DNA of 64,000 nt from Synechococcus sp. HK05 (lineage in GTDB: Bacteria; Cyanobacteriota; Cyanobacteriia; PCC-6307; Cyanobiaceae), in NCBI RefSeq assembly GCF_019104765.1, contig NZ_JAHRXJ010000004.1, forward strand, positions 62,001 to 126,000. Reading direction: 5' to 3'. The notes under the pieces are model-generated. The model saw only the letters and a program-made list of their open reading frames with translations. It was not told the DNA's origin and did no database searches. Position numbers and translations under genes: made by a program. Positions within the stretch are counted from its first letter, which is position 1; each line of letters starts with the position of its first letter. Positions 33,010-41,409 of this stretch are shown piece after piece.

Positions 33010-33076
33010 GCACCGGCTGGGAACTACGAGCTAATCACACTAGCCGCTTGCTTAGTTGGGAACCTTGTGCGTGTGC
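33004..33076. promoter_or_regulatory. Inverted repeat at the regulator gene start
   Basis: GCACACGCAC (33004-33013) and its exact reverse complement GTGCGTGTGC (33067-33076) are 53 bases apart and include the GTG start. They could be two half-sites for autoregulation, or a leader hairpin. Confidence 0.4.
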
Positions 33077-33246
33077 ATGATCGATATGATCCAGCATCTG
33101 AGGCTTATGCATGCATCTTGATACCGTGATGATGCCAAGTCGTCATTAATAGCGGTCTCAGAGCTTTTTGCTCGATCATTGAGCCCGAATTGTAAGCGCT
33201 TTAACAGCTTTCTTTGTGTGGGTGAGTGGTGTCGTGTTTGGTGGGA

Positions 33247-35256
33247 TCAGCTGGCTGACGCCACCAGCCTCAGCTGATCCCGCAGCGAATCCACCTGATG
33301 CACCCGCAGCAGCAGCGCTTCGCCGGGCTGGGCGTTCTGAGGGCATTCGGCCGCCAGGTCCAGGGCCAGATCATCAATGCGCACCAGGCCGAGCCGGTCC
33401 TGGGGCCGCAGCCAGCGCAGGAAATCAGCGCGCCATTGGCTGCTCTTGTGGGTTTCGAACCACACTTGCTGCCAGTGGCGCTGGTCTTCGCGGGAGATGC
33501 CGATGCCCTCGCGCACTGCTCCATCGAAACCGCTGAGCAGCTCCTGCAGCGCGTCCTCACTGAGGGGGCTGCCACCGCTCAGCTGAGCCTGGATCTGGCG
33601 TTGCACCACCAGATCGCCGTAGCGGCGGATCGGGGAGGTGGCCTGGGCGTAGGCCGGCAGGCCCAGGCTGAAATGCGGAGCAGCCTGAGTGCCCATCAGG
33701 CCCCGGCTCAGGCAGCGCTTGATCGCGGCAAAGCGCACCGCTCCATCCGGCAGGGCATCGAGCTCCGCCTGCGGGGGCAGTTCAGCCGGCAGCTGGCTGC
33801 GGTAGGGCAGCGCCACCCCATGTTCCACGCCGAAGCGGGCTGCAAGCGCACCCGCCAGGATCATGGCCTCGGCCACCATCGCCCGAGACGGGCTCGGTTC
33901 GCTGATCTCCAGCACCGGTTCACCATCACGGCTGCGGATGCGACCTTCGGGCAGATCCATCAGCAAGGCGCCCTGGCGCACCCGCCACTGGCGGCGCCGA
34001 TCGAGCAGCTGATCAAGATCGGCCAGATCGGGCTCCTCCGGCGGGGCCAGATCAATCAGATCATCGGCATCGCTGTAACTCAGCCGGAAGGTGGGTTTCA
34101 CCCAGCTGCGCACGATGCCGTAATCGGCGATGTCGCCTTCGACATCGAGATCCACCCAGGTGCTCCAGGCGGCACTGCGCACACCGGCCCGCAGGCTGAA
34201 GGGGCCGGTGGTGAGCTCCAGCGGGAACATGGGCAGATTGCCGCTGGCCAAATAGAGGCTGCTGCCGCGCCGGCGGGCTTCCAGATCCAGGGGCGACTCC
34301 GGCTCCACCAGACGGCCTGGATCCGCTACGTGGATCCACAGCCGCAAGCCGCCATCTGGGCGGCGCTCCAGCGCCAGGCCGTCGTCGATGTCGCGGGTGT
34401 CGTCGTCGTCAATCGTGACGCAGCGTTGGCCGGTGAGATCGAGCCGCTCCGCATCGCCGGGGAGCTCCTGCTCGTTCAGCGCCAACAGGCGCTCGGCTTC
34501 AGCCTCCAGCTCAGCGCTGAAGCCCAGGCTCCAGGTGGTGCCCCCCATCGACACGAGATGGTGCCGGTCCCACTGGCCCAGGTCCACCAGCAGATGGCGC
34601 AGATCGCCGCGGTCGTGGCCCAGGTGCAGTGCACTGAGGCTCTGGCGCAGCAGGGGGTCGAGCTGCTCGAGCTCCACATGGCTGGCCGCCAGCTGCTTCA
34701 GGGCCTCCAGCCGGCGTTGCTGCTCAGCTGGCAGCGCTTCAGCCTGGACAGGCTGGCGGGCGCGCAGCAGCTGAATCCATTCCTGCTCGCGCTGCTCGGC
34801 CAGCTGTTTGACACGCCGCTCGCGTCGCAGCGGTTTCAGTTCAGCGGCGCTGCGCGCTTGGATCTCCCCCTGCTTGAAGCGAAACCACTGCTGCGGGCCC
34901 ACCAGCTCCAGCCAGCACACCGCCAGCTGCGCTGGATCGGTGCCACCGCACACGAGATCAGCAAAGTCGGCGAGCGCAACCGTCTCATCCGATTCCAGGA
35001 GCAGGAGCCAGGCTGCGCCCCAGGCGCGACGGCTGAGAGCAGCTCGCGCGAGTGATTCGGCCGTGAGATTCCAAGGCGAAGCCCCCAACCGCTGCGGTGC
35101 GTCGGCACCGGTGGACAGGGGGCAAATGAGCTCCAGCTGACGCTGGGGCAACACGGATTGTTTGGCATCGAAGCCAATCCTCAGGCGAGCTTTGCTGCCT
35201 TGGATCGCTTCGACAACCGCGAGCTGGGCTCCGCGAGACTCCTGCACACCGACCAA
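33247..35256 (-). CDS. rnb: RNase II/RNase R family exoribonuclease
   Basis: A 669-residue 3'-5' exoribonuclease. The RNB catalytic domain shows CVTIDDDDTRDIDDGLAL (metal-binding Asp cluster, residues about 280-297), WIHVADPGRLVEPESPLDLEARRRGSSLYL, PLELTTGPFSLRAGVRSAAWSTWVDLD and PAYAQATSPIRRYGDLVVQRQI. A C-terminal S1-like part is short. The N-terminal region is weakly conserved. No ATG is available after the in-frame stop, so translation must start at the TTG at 35256 or another rare codon slightly upstream. It follows rpsR by 34 bases, in one transcript with rpmG and rpsR. Confidence 0.93.
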   Translation of the reverse strand: MVGVQESRGAQLAVVEAIQGSKARLRIGFDAKQSVLPQRQLELICPLSTGADAPQRLGASPWNLTAESLARAALSRRAWGAAWLLLLESDETVALADFADLVCGGTDPAQLAVCWLELVGPQQWFRFKQGEIQARSAAELKPLRRERRVKQLAEQREQEWIQLLRARQPVQAEALPAEQQRRLEALKQLAASHVELEQLDPLLRQSLSALHLGHDRGDLRHLLVDLGQWDRHHLVSMGGTTWSLGFSAELEAEAERLLALNEQELPGDAERLDLTGQRCVTIDDDDTRDIDDGLALERRPDGGLRLWIHVADPGRLVEPESPLDLEARRRGSSLYLASGNLPMFPLELTTGPFSLRAGVRSAAWSTWVDLDVEGDIADYGIVRSWVKPTFRLSYSDADDLIDLAPPEEPDLADLDQLLDRRRQWRVRQGALLMDLPEGRIRSRDGEPVLEISEPSPSRAMVAEAMILAGALAARFGVEHGVALPYRSQLPAELPPQAELDALPDGAVRFAAIKRCLSRGLMGTQAAPHFSLGLPAYAQATSPIRRYGDLVVQRQIQAQLSGGSPLSEDALQELLSGFDGAVREGIGISREDQRHWQQVWFETHKSSQWRADFLRWLRPQDRLGLVRIDDLALDLAAECPQNAQPGEALLLRVHQVDSLRDQLRLVASAS

Positions 35257-35290
35257 ATCGCCGGGATGGAACGCCGCGGATGCCAGGTGA

Positions 35291-35512
35291 TCAGCCCTCG
35301 GGATTCACGAAGGGCAGCAGGGCCACGATGCGGGCGCGCTTCACAGCATTGGTGAGGTCGCGTTGCTGCTTGGCGGTGAGGCCCGTCAGACGGCGGGGCA
35401 GGATTTTGCCGCGCTCGGTGATGAACTTCTTGAGCAGATCGACATCCTTGTAGTCGATCGGATCGCCGGGCTTAATCGGCGAAAGGCGTTTCTTGAAGAA
35501 GGAACTAGCCAT
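35291..35512 (-). CDS. rpsR: 30S ribosomal protein S18
   Basis: A 73-residue S18 of the small subunit platform. It has the family core [51 protein letters not shown]. The N-terminus [18 protein letters not shown] is of cyanobacterial and chloroplast type. It lies 65 bases after rpmG and just before rnb on the same strand, an order common in cyanobacteria. Confidence 0.98.
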   Translation of the reverse strand: MASSFFKKRLSPIKPGDPIDYKDVDLLKKFITERGKILPRRLTGLTAKQQRDLTNAVKRARIVALLPFVNPEG

Positions 35513-35577
35513 GGCTGAACGGAGAAGAGAAAAGGCAGAAGGCGCTGACTACACAGCAGACGTGGAAGCCGACGAGA

Positions 35578-35772
35578 TCACTTGATCTCTTTGTGGACCG
35601 TCGACTGGTTGCAGTGCGGGCAGAACTTCTTCAGTTCGATCCGTTCAGTGGTGTTGCGGCGGTTCTTCTGGGTGGTGTAACGGGACACACCAGGAGACCG
35701 CTTGGCGGGGTTGGACCGGCATTCGGTGCACTCGAGAGTGATCACGATCCGGACGCCCTTGTTCTTAGCCAT
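35578..35772 (-). CDS. rpmG: 50S ribosomal protein L33
   Basis: A 64-residue L33. The sequence [22 protein letters not shown] has the first zinc-binding Cys pair (CTEC), and [15 protein letters not shown] has the second (CPHC), so this is the Zn-binding C+ form. It heads the rpmG-rpsR-rnb transcript and is divergent from pheT. Confidence 0.98.
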   Translation of the reverse strand: MAKNKGVRIVITLECTECRSNPAKRSPGVSRYTTQKNRRNTTERIELKKFCPHCNQSTVHKEIK

Positions 35773-35889
35773 AAAGGACGTTGCCTCGCTTGGGCGATGC
35801 GTGTTGAACAGCGATCAACCATACCGTGTCGCCTGACCTCTCCCTGTAGGCCAGGTCTTTAGAGTCGGCCGATTGCGAACGGTTCTGAC

Positions 35890-38352
35890 ATGCGGGTCTC
35901 GCTCCAATGGCTGCGGGAGCTGGTGGCCTGTGATCTGCCCACCGATGAGCTGGCGGAGCGCCTCTCGGTGGCCGGCTTCGAAGTGGAGGAGATTGAGGAT
36001 CTCGCTGCCCGTGCCGCCGGTGTGGTGGTGGGCCATGTGCAGAGCCGCGAGCAGCATCCCAACGCCGACAAGTTGAGCGTTTGCACGGTGGCGATCGGCG
36101 CCGCCGAACCGCTGCAGATCGTGTGCGGTGCCAAAAACGTACGCGCCGGCATTCATGTGGCGGTGGCCACGGTGGGTTCGTATCTACCGTCGGTGGATCT
36201 CACGATCAAACCAGCCGAACTGCGCGGCGTGGCCAGCAGCGGCATGATCTGCTCCCTCTCCGAGCTCGGCCAGGCCGACAGCTCCGATGGGATCGTGATC
36301 CTCGATGAGGCCCTGGAGAGCGTGCCGGCCCTGGGCACCCCCGTGGGCCCCCTGTTCGGGCTGGACGACCAGGTGCTCGAACTGGCGATCACCGCCAACC
36401 GGCCCGATGGCCTCTCGATGCAGGGCATCGCCCGGGAAGTGGCGGCCCTCAGCGGCGCTTCGCTCACCCTGCCCGCCGCCGCCCCTGCCGTGGCGGCCCA
36501 ACCGCTGCCGGTGGATGCAGGCGTGAAGGAGCGGATCGAAGCCGGTGGTCTGTTCAGCCTCACGGCCCTCAATGGCATCACGGTGGCGCCCTCGCCCCAG
36601 TGGCTGCAGAACCGCCTCGAGCGCGCCGGCCTGCGTCCCATCAACAACGTGGTCGACATCACCAATCTGGTGATGCTCGAGTTCGGCCAACCCCTGCATG
36701 CGTTTGATGCCGCCAAGCTGGCGGCCCTCAGCGGTGGCCAGGCCGATCCGGCCCGCCTGGATCTGCGCAGGGGCCGCTCCGGCGAGGCGTTTAAGGCCCT
36801 CGATGGCAGTGAGCACAGCCTTAGCGAGGAAGCCTGGGTGGTGAGCTACGCCGATCAGGCCGTTGCCCTGGCCGGTGTGATCGGTGGCGACAACAGCTGT
36901 GTGGACGACACCACCACCAGCATCTGGCTGGAGGCGGCGATGTTTGCCCCGCAAACCGTGCGCCGCAGTGCCCGCAGCGTGGGCCTGCGCACCGATGCCA
37001 GCAGCCGTTTTGAGAAGGGTTTGCCGCGGGAGGTGACCCTAACCGCCGCCGATCGGGCCGTGAAGCTGCTCCAGGAGCTCTGCGGCGCCCAGCTGGATGG
37101 TCGCTGGTGCCACGAACGCCAGGAAGCGCCCCGCCCGGCCCTAAATCTGCGCAGCGATGCGCTGCACAACCTGCTCGGGCCCGTGGTGGATGCGGAGGGC
37201 AACGAGAGCGACCTGCCTGATGCCGAGATCGAGCAGATCCTCACCGCCCTCGGCTGCAGCCTCAGCCCGGACGACGAGGGCTGGCAGGTGCAGGTGCCCC
37301 CCTCCCGCGCCATGGACCTCCAGCGCGAGGTGGACCTGATCGAGGAAGTGGCCCGCCTGGTGGGCTACGACCGCTTTGCCAGCCACCTGCCCGACCCGAT
37401 CGAGCCCGGCGGCCTCAGCGACGAGCAGCAGGCCGAGCGCCGTCTGCGCCGGATGCTCGCAGCCGCGGGTCTTCAGGAAACCTGCAGCCTCTCCCTCGGC
37501 CCTGCCGCTTCCGAACGACCCGGCGCGGATCCGGCCAAGCGTGTGGCTTTAGCCAACCCCCTGCTGGCCGATTACAGCCACCTGCGCGACAGCCTGGTGG
37601 ATGAACTGCTGGCAGCTGCCCAACGCAACCTGCAGGCCGGCCGCAGCGGCTTCTGGGCCTTCGAGCTGGGCAATGTGTTTGATGCATCCGCCAACGACGG
37701 CGGGCAACGCCTGCAGCTGGCCGGCGTGATCTGCGGCGCCCGCCAGGCGGAGCTGTGGAGCAGCAGCGGTAAGCCACAAGCCCTCGATTATTTCCAGGCC
37801 CGCGGTGTGCTGCAGCAGGCCCTCGAGAGCCTGAAGCTGCCCGTGGAGGACCGGCGCCTCAGTGATGAGCCGCTGCTGCATCCCGGCCGCGCCGCTCAGG
37901 TGGTGGTGGAAGGCCGCCCCACCGGCTGGTTCGGCCAGGTGCACCCGGAACTGGCGGAGCGCTATGACCTGCCCGCCGCCACCTATCTGTTCCAGCTGGA
38001 GGTGCCCCAGCTGCTCAGCGCCGCCACCCGCCGCAACCGCTGGCAGCCGGCCTTCGCCCCCTTCGCCACCGTGCCCGCCTCCGAGCGCGACCTGGCCCTG
38101 GTGGTGCCCAGCAGCACCGCCAGCGGCCAGTTGCTGCAGGCGATCCGCAAGGCCGGCAAGCCACTGCTCGAGCAGGCCGAACTGGTGGACCGCTACGAAG
38201 GCGAACAGGTGGCCGCCGGCAGCTGCAGCCAGGCCTTCCGCCTGCGCTACCGGGATGCCAAGCGCACCCTCACCGATGCGGATGTGGATGCCGCCCACGC
38301 CAAGATCCGCGCCGCCCTGGAGAAGCAGTTCGGCGCCCAGCTGCGGGCCTGA
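35890..38352 (+). CDS. pheT: Phenylalanyl-tRNA synthetase beta subunit
   Basis: An 820-residue beta chain of the alpha2beta2 synthetase. Domains in order: N-terminal anticodon-like/OB fold (EEIEDLAARAAGVVVGHVQSREQHPNADKLSVCTV, residues about 33-67), the B3/B4 editing region (TALNGITVAPSPQWLQNRLERAGLRPINNVVDITNLVMLEFGQPLHAFDA), the B5 helical domain (ASSRFEKGLP; LNLRSDALHNLLG; PSRAMDLQREVDLIEEVARLVGYD), and the C-terminal ferredoxin-fold anticodon-binding domain (FATVPASERDLALVVP). Length is typical. It is divergent from rpmG. Confidence 0.98.
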   Translation: MRVSLQWLRELVACDLPTDELAERLSVAGFEVEEIEDLAARAAGVVVGHVQSREQHPNADKLSVCTVAIGAAEPLQIVCGAKNVRAGIHVAVATVGSYLPSVDLTIKPAELRGVASSGMICSLSELGQADSSDGIVILDEALESVPALGTPVGPLFGLDDQVLELAITANRPDGLSMQGIAREVAALSGASLTLPAAAPAVAAQPLPVDAGVKERIEAGGLFSLTALNGITVAPSPQWLQNRLERAGLRPINNVVDITNLVMLEFGQPLHAFDAAKLAALSGGQADPARLDLRRGRSGEAFKALDGSEHSLSEEAWVVSYADQAVALAGVIGGDNSCVDDTTTSIWLEAAMFAPQTVRRSARSVGLRTDASSRFEKGLPREVTLTAADRAVKLLQELCGAQLDGRWCHERQEAPRPALNLRSDALHNLLGPVVDAEGNESDLPDAEIEQILTALGCSLSPDDEGWQVQVPPSRAMDLQREVDLIEEVARLVGYDRFASHLPDPIEPGGLSDEQQAERRLRRMLAAAGLQETCSLSLGPAASERPGADPAKRVALANPLLADYSHLRDSLVDELLAAAQRNLQAGRSGFWAFELGNVFDASANDGGQRLQLAGVICGARQAELWSSSGKPQALDYFQARGVLQQALESLKLPVEDRRLSDEPLLHPGRAAQVVVEGRPTGWFGQVHPELAERYDLPAATYLFQLEVPQLLSAATRRNRWQPAFAPFATVPASERDLALVVPSSTASGQLLQAIRKAGKPLLEQAELVDRYEGEQVAAGSCSQAFRLRYRDAKRTLTDADVDAAHAKIRAALEKQFGAQLRA

Positions 38353-38363
38353 GCGGGCTGCTT

Positions 38364-39728
38364 TTACTCGCGCTCGAGTAGGGCCACGCACTCCACGTGG
38401 CTCGTCTGGGGGAAGAAATCCACCGGATGCACAGGCCGCAGCCGGTAACCGGCTTCGCTGGTGAGGCGGCCCAGGTCACGCGCGAGGGTGGCGGGGTTGC
38501 AGCTGATGTAGGCCAGGCGCCGCGGCGGTGCCTGGAGAATCGCCTCCATCACCTCGGGCGTGAGGCCCTTACGCGGTGGGTCCACGAGCAGGGATTCAGC
38601 CCAGGTGAGGTGTTCGGCCAGCGAGGCCGCTACATCCGCCTGCTCAAAGCGGGCGCGGGGCAGCTGGTTGCGCTCGGCATTGGCGCGCGCCTGCTCCACC
38701 GAGCCCGGATGCAGCTCCAGCCCGAGCACATCCAGCCCGGCCGCCGCCAACGGCAGTGAAAAGGTGCCGATGCCGCTGTAGGCCTCCAGCACCTGGCTCT
38801 GCGGAGGTTCACTGAAGAAGGCCGTGAGCAATGGCACCACCCGCTCGGCCTGGGCGGTGTTCACCTGAAAGAAGGTGTCGGCGGCAATGCGCAGTTCCTG
38901 GCCGGCAAAGCGCTCCAGCAGCCAGGAGCGTCCCGCCACCTGGTGGGTATCAGGGCCGAGCACCACATTGCTGGCTTTGGGCTGGATGTTGAGATTCACC
39001 CCCACCACCTCCGGCCAGCGCTGCATCCATTCGTTGGCGAGCGCTTCCAGCCCAGGCAGGTTGTTGTGGCTGCTCACCAGCGTGATCAACACCTCACCGC
39101 TGTGATGCCCCACCCGCAGGGCCAAGTGGCGCAGGCCGCCACCGCTGCTCAGGTTCACATCCACCGGCCAGCGCGTGGTTTCCAGATCGGCTTTGAGCGC
39201 CGCGATCAGCCCATCGATGCGTGGATCGAGCACCGGGCAGCGGTTCATGTTCACGATCTTGTGGCTGCCGCGCCGGTAATACCCAGCCCGCAACTGGCCC
39301 TCCGGCGTGCGCTCCAACGGGATCAAGGCGCGGTTGCGATAGCCCAGGGGGCTGGCGGCACTGAAGATCGGCAACACCTCCACCTGGAGCTGACCGAGCC
39401 GCTGCAGCGCCTGGCGCACCAGATCGGTTTTGAGCTCCGCCTGGGCAGTGTCGTCGCAGTGCTGCAGCGAGCAGCCGCCGCAGCGGTCCGTGAGGATGCA
39501 GGCGGGCTTGCGCCGCTCCGCTGCCGGCTCCTCCACGCCCACCAGCTCGGCTTCCAGGTGGCGCTTGGCCTGCCGCCGCAGCCGCGCCACCACGCGCTCA
39601 CCAGGCAGGGCACCGGGCACGAACACCACCAACTCGTTCCAGCGGCCCACCCCCTGCCCCTCATGGCCGAGCCCATCGATGCTCAGCTCAAACGTCTGGC
39701 CCAGCTTCAAGGCGGTTGCCGTGGGCAT
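38364..39728 (-). CDS. rlmD: 23S rRNA (uracil-C5) methyltransferase, RlmD/RumA family
   Basis: A 454-residue rRNA methyltransferase. The N-terminal TRAM domain (LSIDGLGHEGQGVGRWNELVVFVPGALPGE) precedes an Fe-S cysteine motif: CILTDRCGGCSLQHCD has three Cys, and a fourth is in NRCPVLDPRIDG. The SAM-binding and catalytic core is seen in ADTFFQVNTAQAE, EAYSGIGTFSLPLAAAG, LLVDPPRKGLTPEV and AYISCNPATLARDL, the last with the nucleophilic Cys. Such enzymes modify U1939 or U747; which one is not decided here. It is convergent with pheT, eleven bases apart. Confidence 0.94.
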   Translation of the reverse strand: MPTATALKLGQTFELSIDGLGHEGQGVGRWNELVVFVPGALPGERVVARLRRQAKRHLEAELVGVEEPAAERRKPACILTDRCGGCSLQHCDDTAQAELKTDLVRQALQRLGQLQVEVLPIFSAASPLGYRNRALIPLERTPEGQLRAGYYRRGSHKIVNMNRCPVLDPRIDGLIAALKADLETTRWPVDVNLSSGGGLRHLALRVGHHSGEVLITLVSSHNNLPGLEALANEWMQRWPEVVGVNLNIQPKASNVVLGPDTHQVAGRSWLLERFAGQELRIAADTFFQVNTAQAERVVPLLTAFFSEPPQSQVLEAYSGIGTFSLPLAAAGLDVLGLELHPGSVEQARANAERNQLPRARFEQADVAASLAEHLTWAESLLVDPPRKGLTPEVMEAILQAPPRRLAYISCNPATLARDLGRLTSEAGYRLRPVHPVDFFPQTSHVECVALLERE

Positions 39729-39839
39729 GGTTATTCCCTTTCCTGATCACTCGACCCTATCGGTGCGTAAACACCTGGCCCTCAAAGCCGAGATCAGGTC
39801 TTCAGTCTCGATAAGATCGCGAGGCACCAGGTGGTTTCG

Positions 39840-40334
39840 ATGAGCGTCGTACGCGATCTGATCCTGCAGGCCGACGATCAACTGCGCTATCCCACCGGCG
39901 GTGAGCTCCGTTCGATGGTGGAGTTCCTCTCCACTGGCGCCAGCCGCATGTCTGTGGTGAAGGCGCTCACCGAGAACGAGAAAAAAATCGTCGACGAAGC
40001 CGCCAAGCAGCTGTTCAGCCGCAAGCCCGAGTATGTGGCCCCCGGCGGAAATGCCTACGGACAAAAGCAACGCGCCCAGTGCCTGCGTGATTTCGGCTGG
40101 TACCTGCGCCTGGTCACCTACGGCGTCCTGGCCGGCAGCACCGAGATGATCCAGAAGATCGGTCTCGAAGGCGCCCGCGAGATGTACAACAGCCTCGGCG
40201 TCCCCATGCCCGGCATGGTGGAGTCGATGCGCTGCCTCAAGGAAGCGTCTCTGGTTCTGCTCAACAACGACGATGCAGCCCTCGCTGCTCCTTACTTCGA
40301 CTTCCTGATCCAGGGGATGCAGACACCCTGCTGA
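39840..40334 (+). CDS. apcD: Allophycocyanin alpha-B subunit (ApcD), phycobilisome terminal emitter
   Basis: A 164-residue phycobiliprotein. The chromophore cysteine is Cys81 in [26 protein letters not shown]. The sequence [26 protein letters not shown] matches ApcD rather than ApcA/ApcB, including [20 protein letters not shown]. ApcD is a low-copy core subunit that passes energy mainly to photosystem I. An in-frame GTG at 39831 is an alternative start, but MSVV is the family start. It has its own terminator (40377-40407), so it is monocistronic. Its presence shows the organism assembles phycobilisomes. Confidence 0.95.
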   Translation: MSVVRDLILQADDQLRYPTGGELRSMVEFLSTGASRMSVVKALTENEKKIVDEAAKQLFSRKPEYVAPGGNAYGQKQRAQCLRDFGWYLRLVTYGVLAGSTEMIQKIGLEGAREMYNSLGVPMPGMVESMRCLKEASLVLLNNDDAALAAPYFDFLIQGMQTPC

Positions 40335-40376
40335 TCGCAGGGTTTGGTCGGCCAGCCCAATTTGGTGTTTGCGCTC

Positions 40377-40407
40377 AGCCGGCAGCCACGACTGCCGGCT
40401 TTTTTGT
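40377..40407 (+). terminator. Intrinsic terminator of apcD
   Basis: A perfect stem AGCCGGCAG, loop CCACGA, CTGCCGGCT, then TTTTTTG. The U-run is on the plus strand, 40 bases after the apcD stop. Confidence 0.95.
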
Positions 40408-41409
40408 AACTGAACGCCCATCAAGCGGCGCTGCCTGTTCCCTTGACCGAAATCGACGAGTCTCAGCGAGATAGTACCGGGCGCACACTGGGTCCAAGCC
40501 TGTGTCTTATACCGGACATCCGTTGATCTTCAGATTTGCACAGTTGCGCAGATCAATGCACCGGCTCGGCTGCACACAAAACACGGCGGAAGGAAGAGGC
40601 CTGGATTCATGACCCACTCAATCCGCAGGAGCCAGGGCGACACAGACTTATCCACCAGTCCTTAGTTCACTGCACTACTAGACTCGTGCTGGGTCTAGTC
40701 CAGTTCCCCTGAGATAGGCCAAGGGTTTCTTCTGCTCGATGCCAGTCTTTCCTGGTGTGGAGTGGGTGAGAGGCGCCCCGAAACCCAACCAGCGCCAGAG
40801 GGCGTATCTGGTATTGACATCCACGCTGACCCTCGCGTTGCGACTGCCCGAAAACGCGATGCAGGGAGTTTTCCAATGGCGTACCTGTGTATACAGCAGG
40901 TGCGCAGACGCAGGAGTCAAGTCCGGCGAATGGTTTTGGCTTGGTCCAGGACCACTGGACACGGGTGTACGGGCGATGGACAGCGAACGCTTTGAATCCG
41001 GCGATGGCCGCTGGAGGGCTGTGGATGATCTCCTTGCAAGCGCTCAGGTCGTTTCGAACAAATCAACAAGCCTTGGATGGCAAGAACGAGCAATGGTTGA
41101 CTGCGCTCGTGCAGCTAGAAATCACGAAAATCTGAGAAGTGAACAGAATGCGGCTTTGTCGATCGATCGCACGTCCTGTGACCAGTGTCTCATTTGTCAT
41201 GCATAGGGCCCATGACGGGACTAGCCGCGAACTCCGAATACGACTCGCGAGACCGTGTCGAGGCGACTGCCCACGAGGGCAGTGCAACAGAACAGCGCCG
41301 TCCCAGGGAATGGCTGATCAAGTCGACGACTGACCGGGAGCCGAGGCTGTCTCAATAGTCTCAGTCGAAAACAAAGTCTGGACCCAAAGCAAGACTTGCC
41401 TGGGATAGG
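40408..41409. other. About 1 kb nearly without genes
   Basis: This is the longest gene-poor stretch in the window. It contains a 7-bp-stem hairpin (ACTAGAC/GTCTAGT, 40677-40699), a TTATCCACC near-DnaA box at about 40649, a TTGACA at about 40814, and two imperfectly repeated CCTGRGATAGGC blocks near 40708 and 41399. One plus-strand frame (40887-41135) looks protein-like. No IS or phage gene is recognised; a decayed gene or an untranslated RNA is possible. Confidence 0.45.
40887..41135 (+). CDS. Possible small helical protein
   Basis: An 82-residue frame from a GTG. The part from about residue 18 (FGLVQDHWTRVYGRWTANALN) through NPAMAAGGLWMISLQALRSF and ALDGKNEQWLTALVQLE has an amphipathic helical pattern, reminiscent of phasin-like proteins. 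No start with a Shine-Dalgarno is seen, and an overlapping frame at 40739-41206 is longer but less protein-like. It could be a degraded gene. Confidence 0.3.
   Translation: MYTAGAQTQESSPANGFGLVQDHWTRVYGRWTANALNPAMAAGGLWMISLQALRSFRTNQQALDGKNEQWLTALVQLEITKI

Larger units (their letters stand above)
26107..33246. other. AT-rich island, probable horizontal acquisition
   Basis: The bases here are clearly more A+T rich than the flanks, for example the line near 27301 compared with any line from 34,000 to 58,000. Gene content is accessory: Nif11-like, sulfatase, secreted proteins, DsbA-like, VTT and LuxR-type regulator. No integrase, transposase, tRNA edge or clear flanking repeat was found, so the mechanism of entry is unknown. 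Confidence 0.6.

Noticed and set aside
33298-35055. Long plus-strand frame opposite the exoribonuclease gene.
   Set aside because: RNB catalytic motifs lie on the minus strand; the plus frame is low complexity.
40739-41206. A 155-residue frame in the gene-poor region.
   Set aside because: Its composition is not protein-like and a different frame in the same place looks more plausible.
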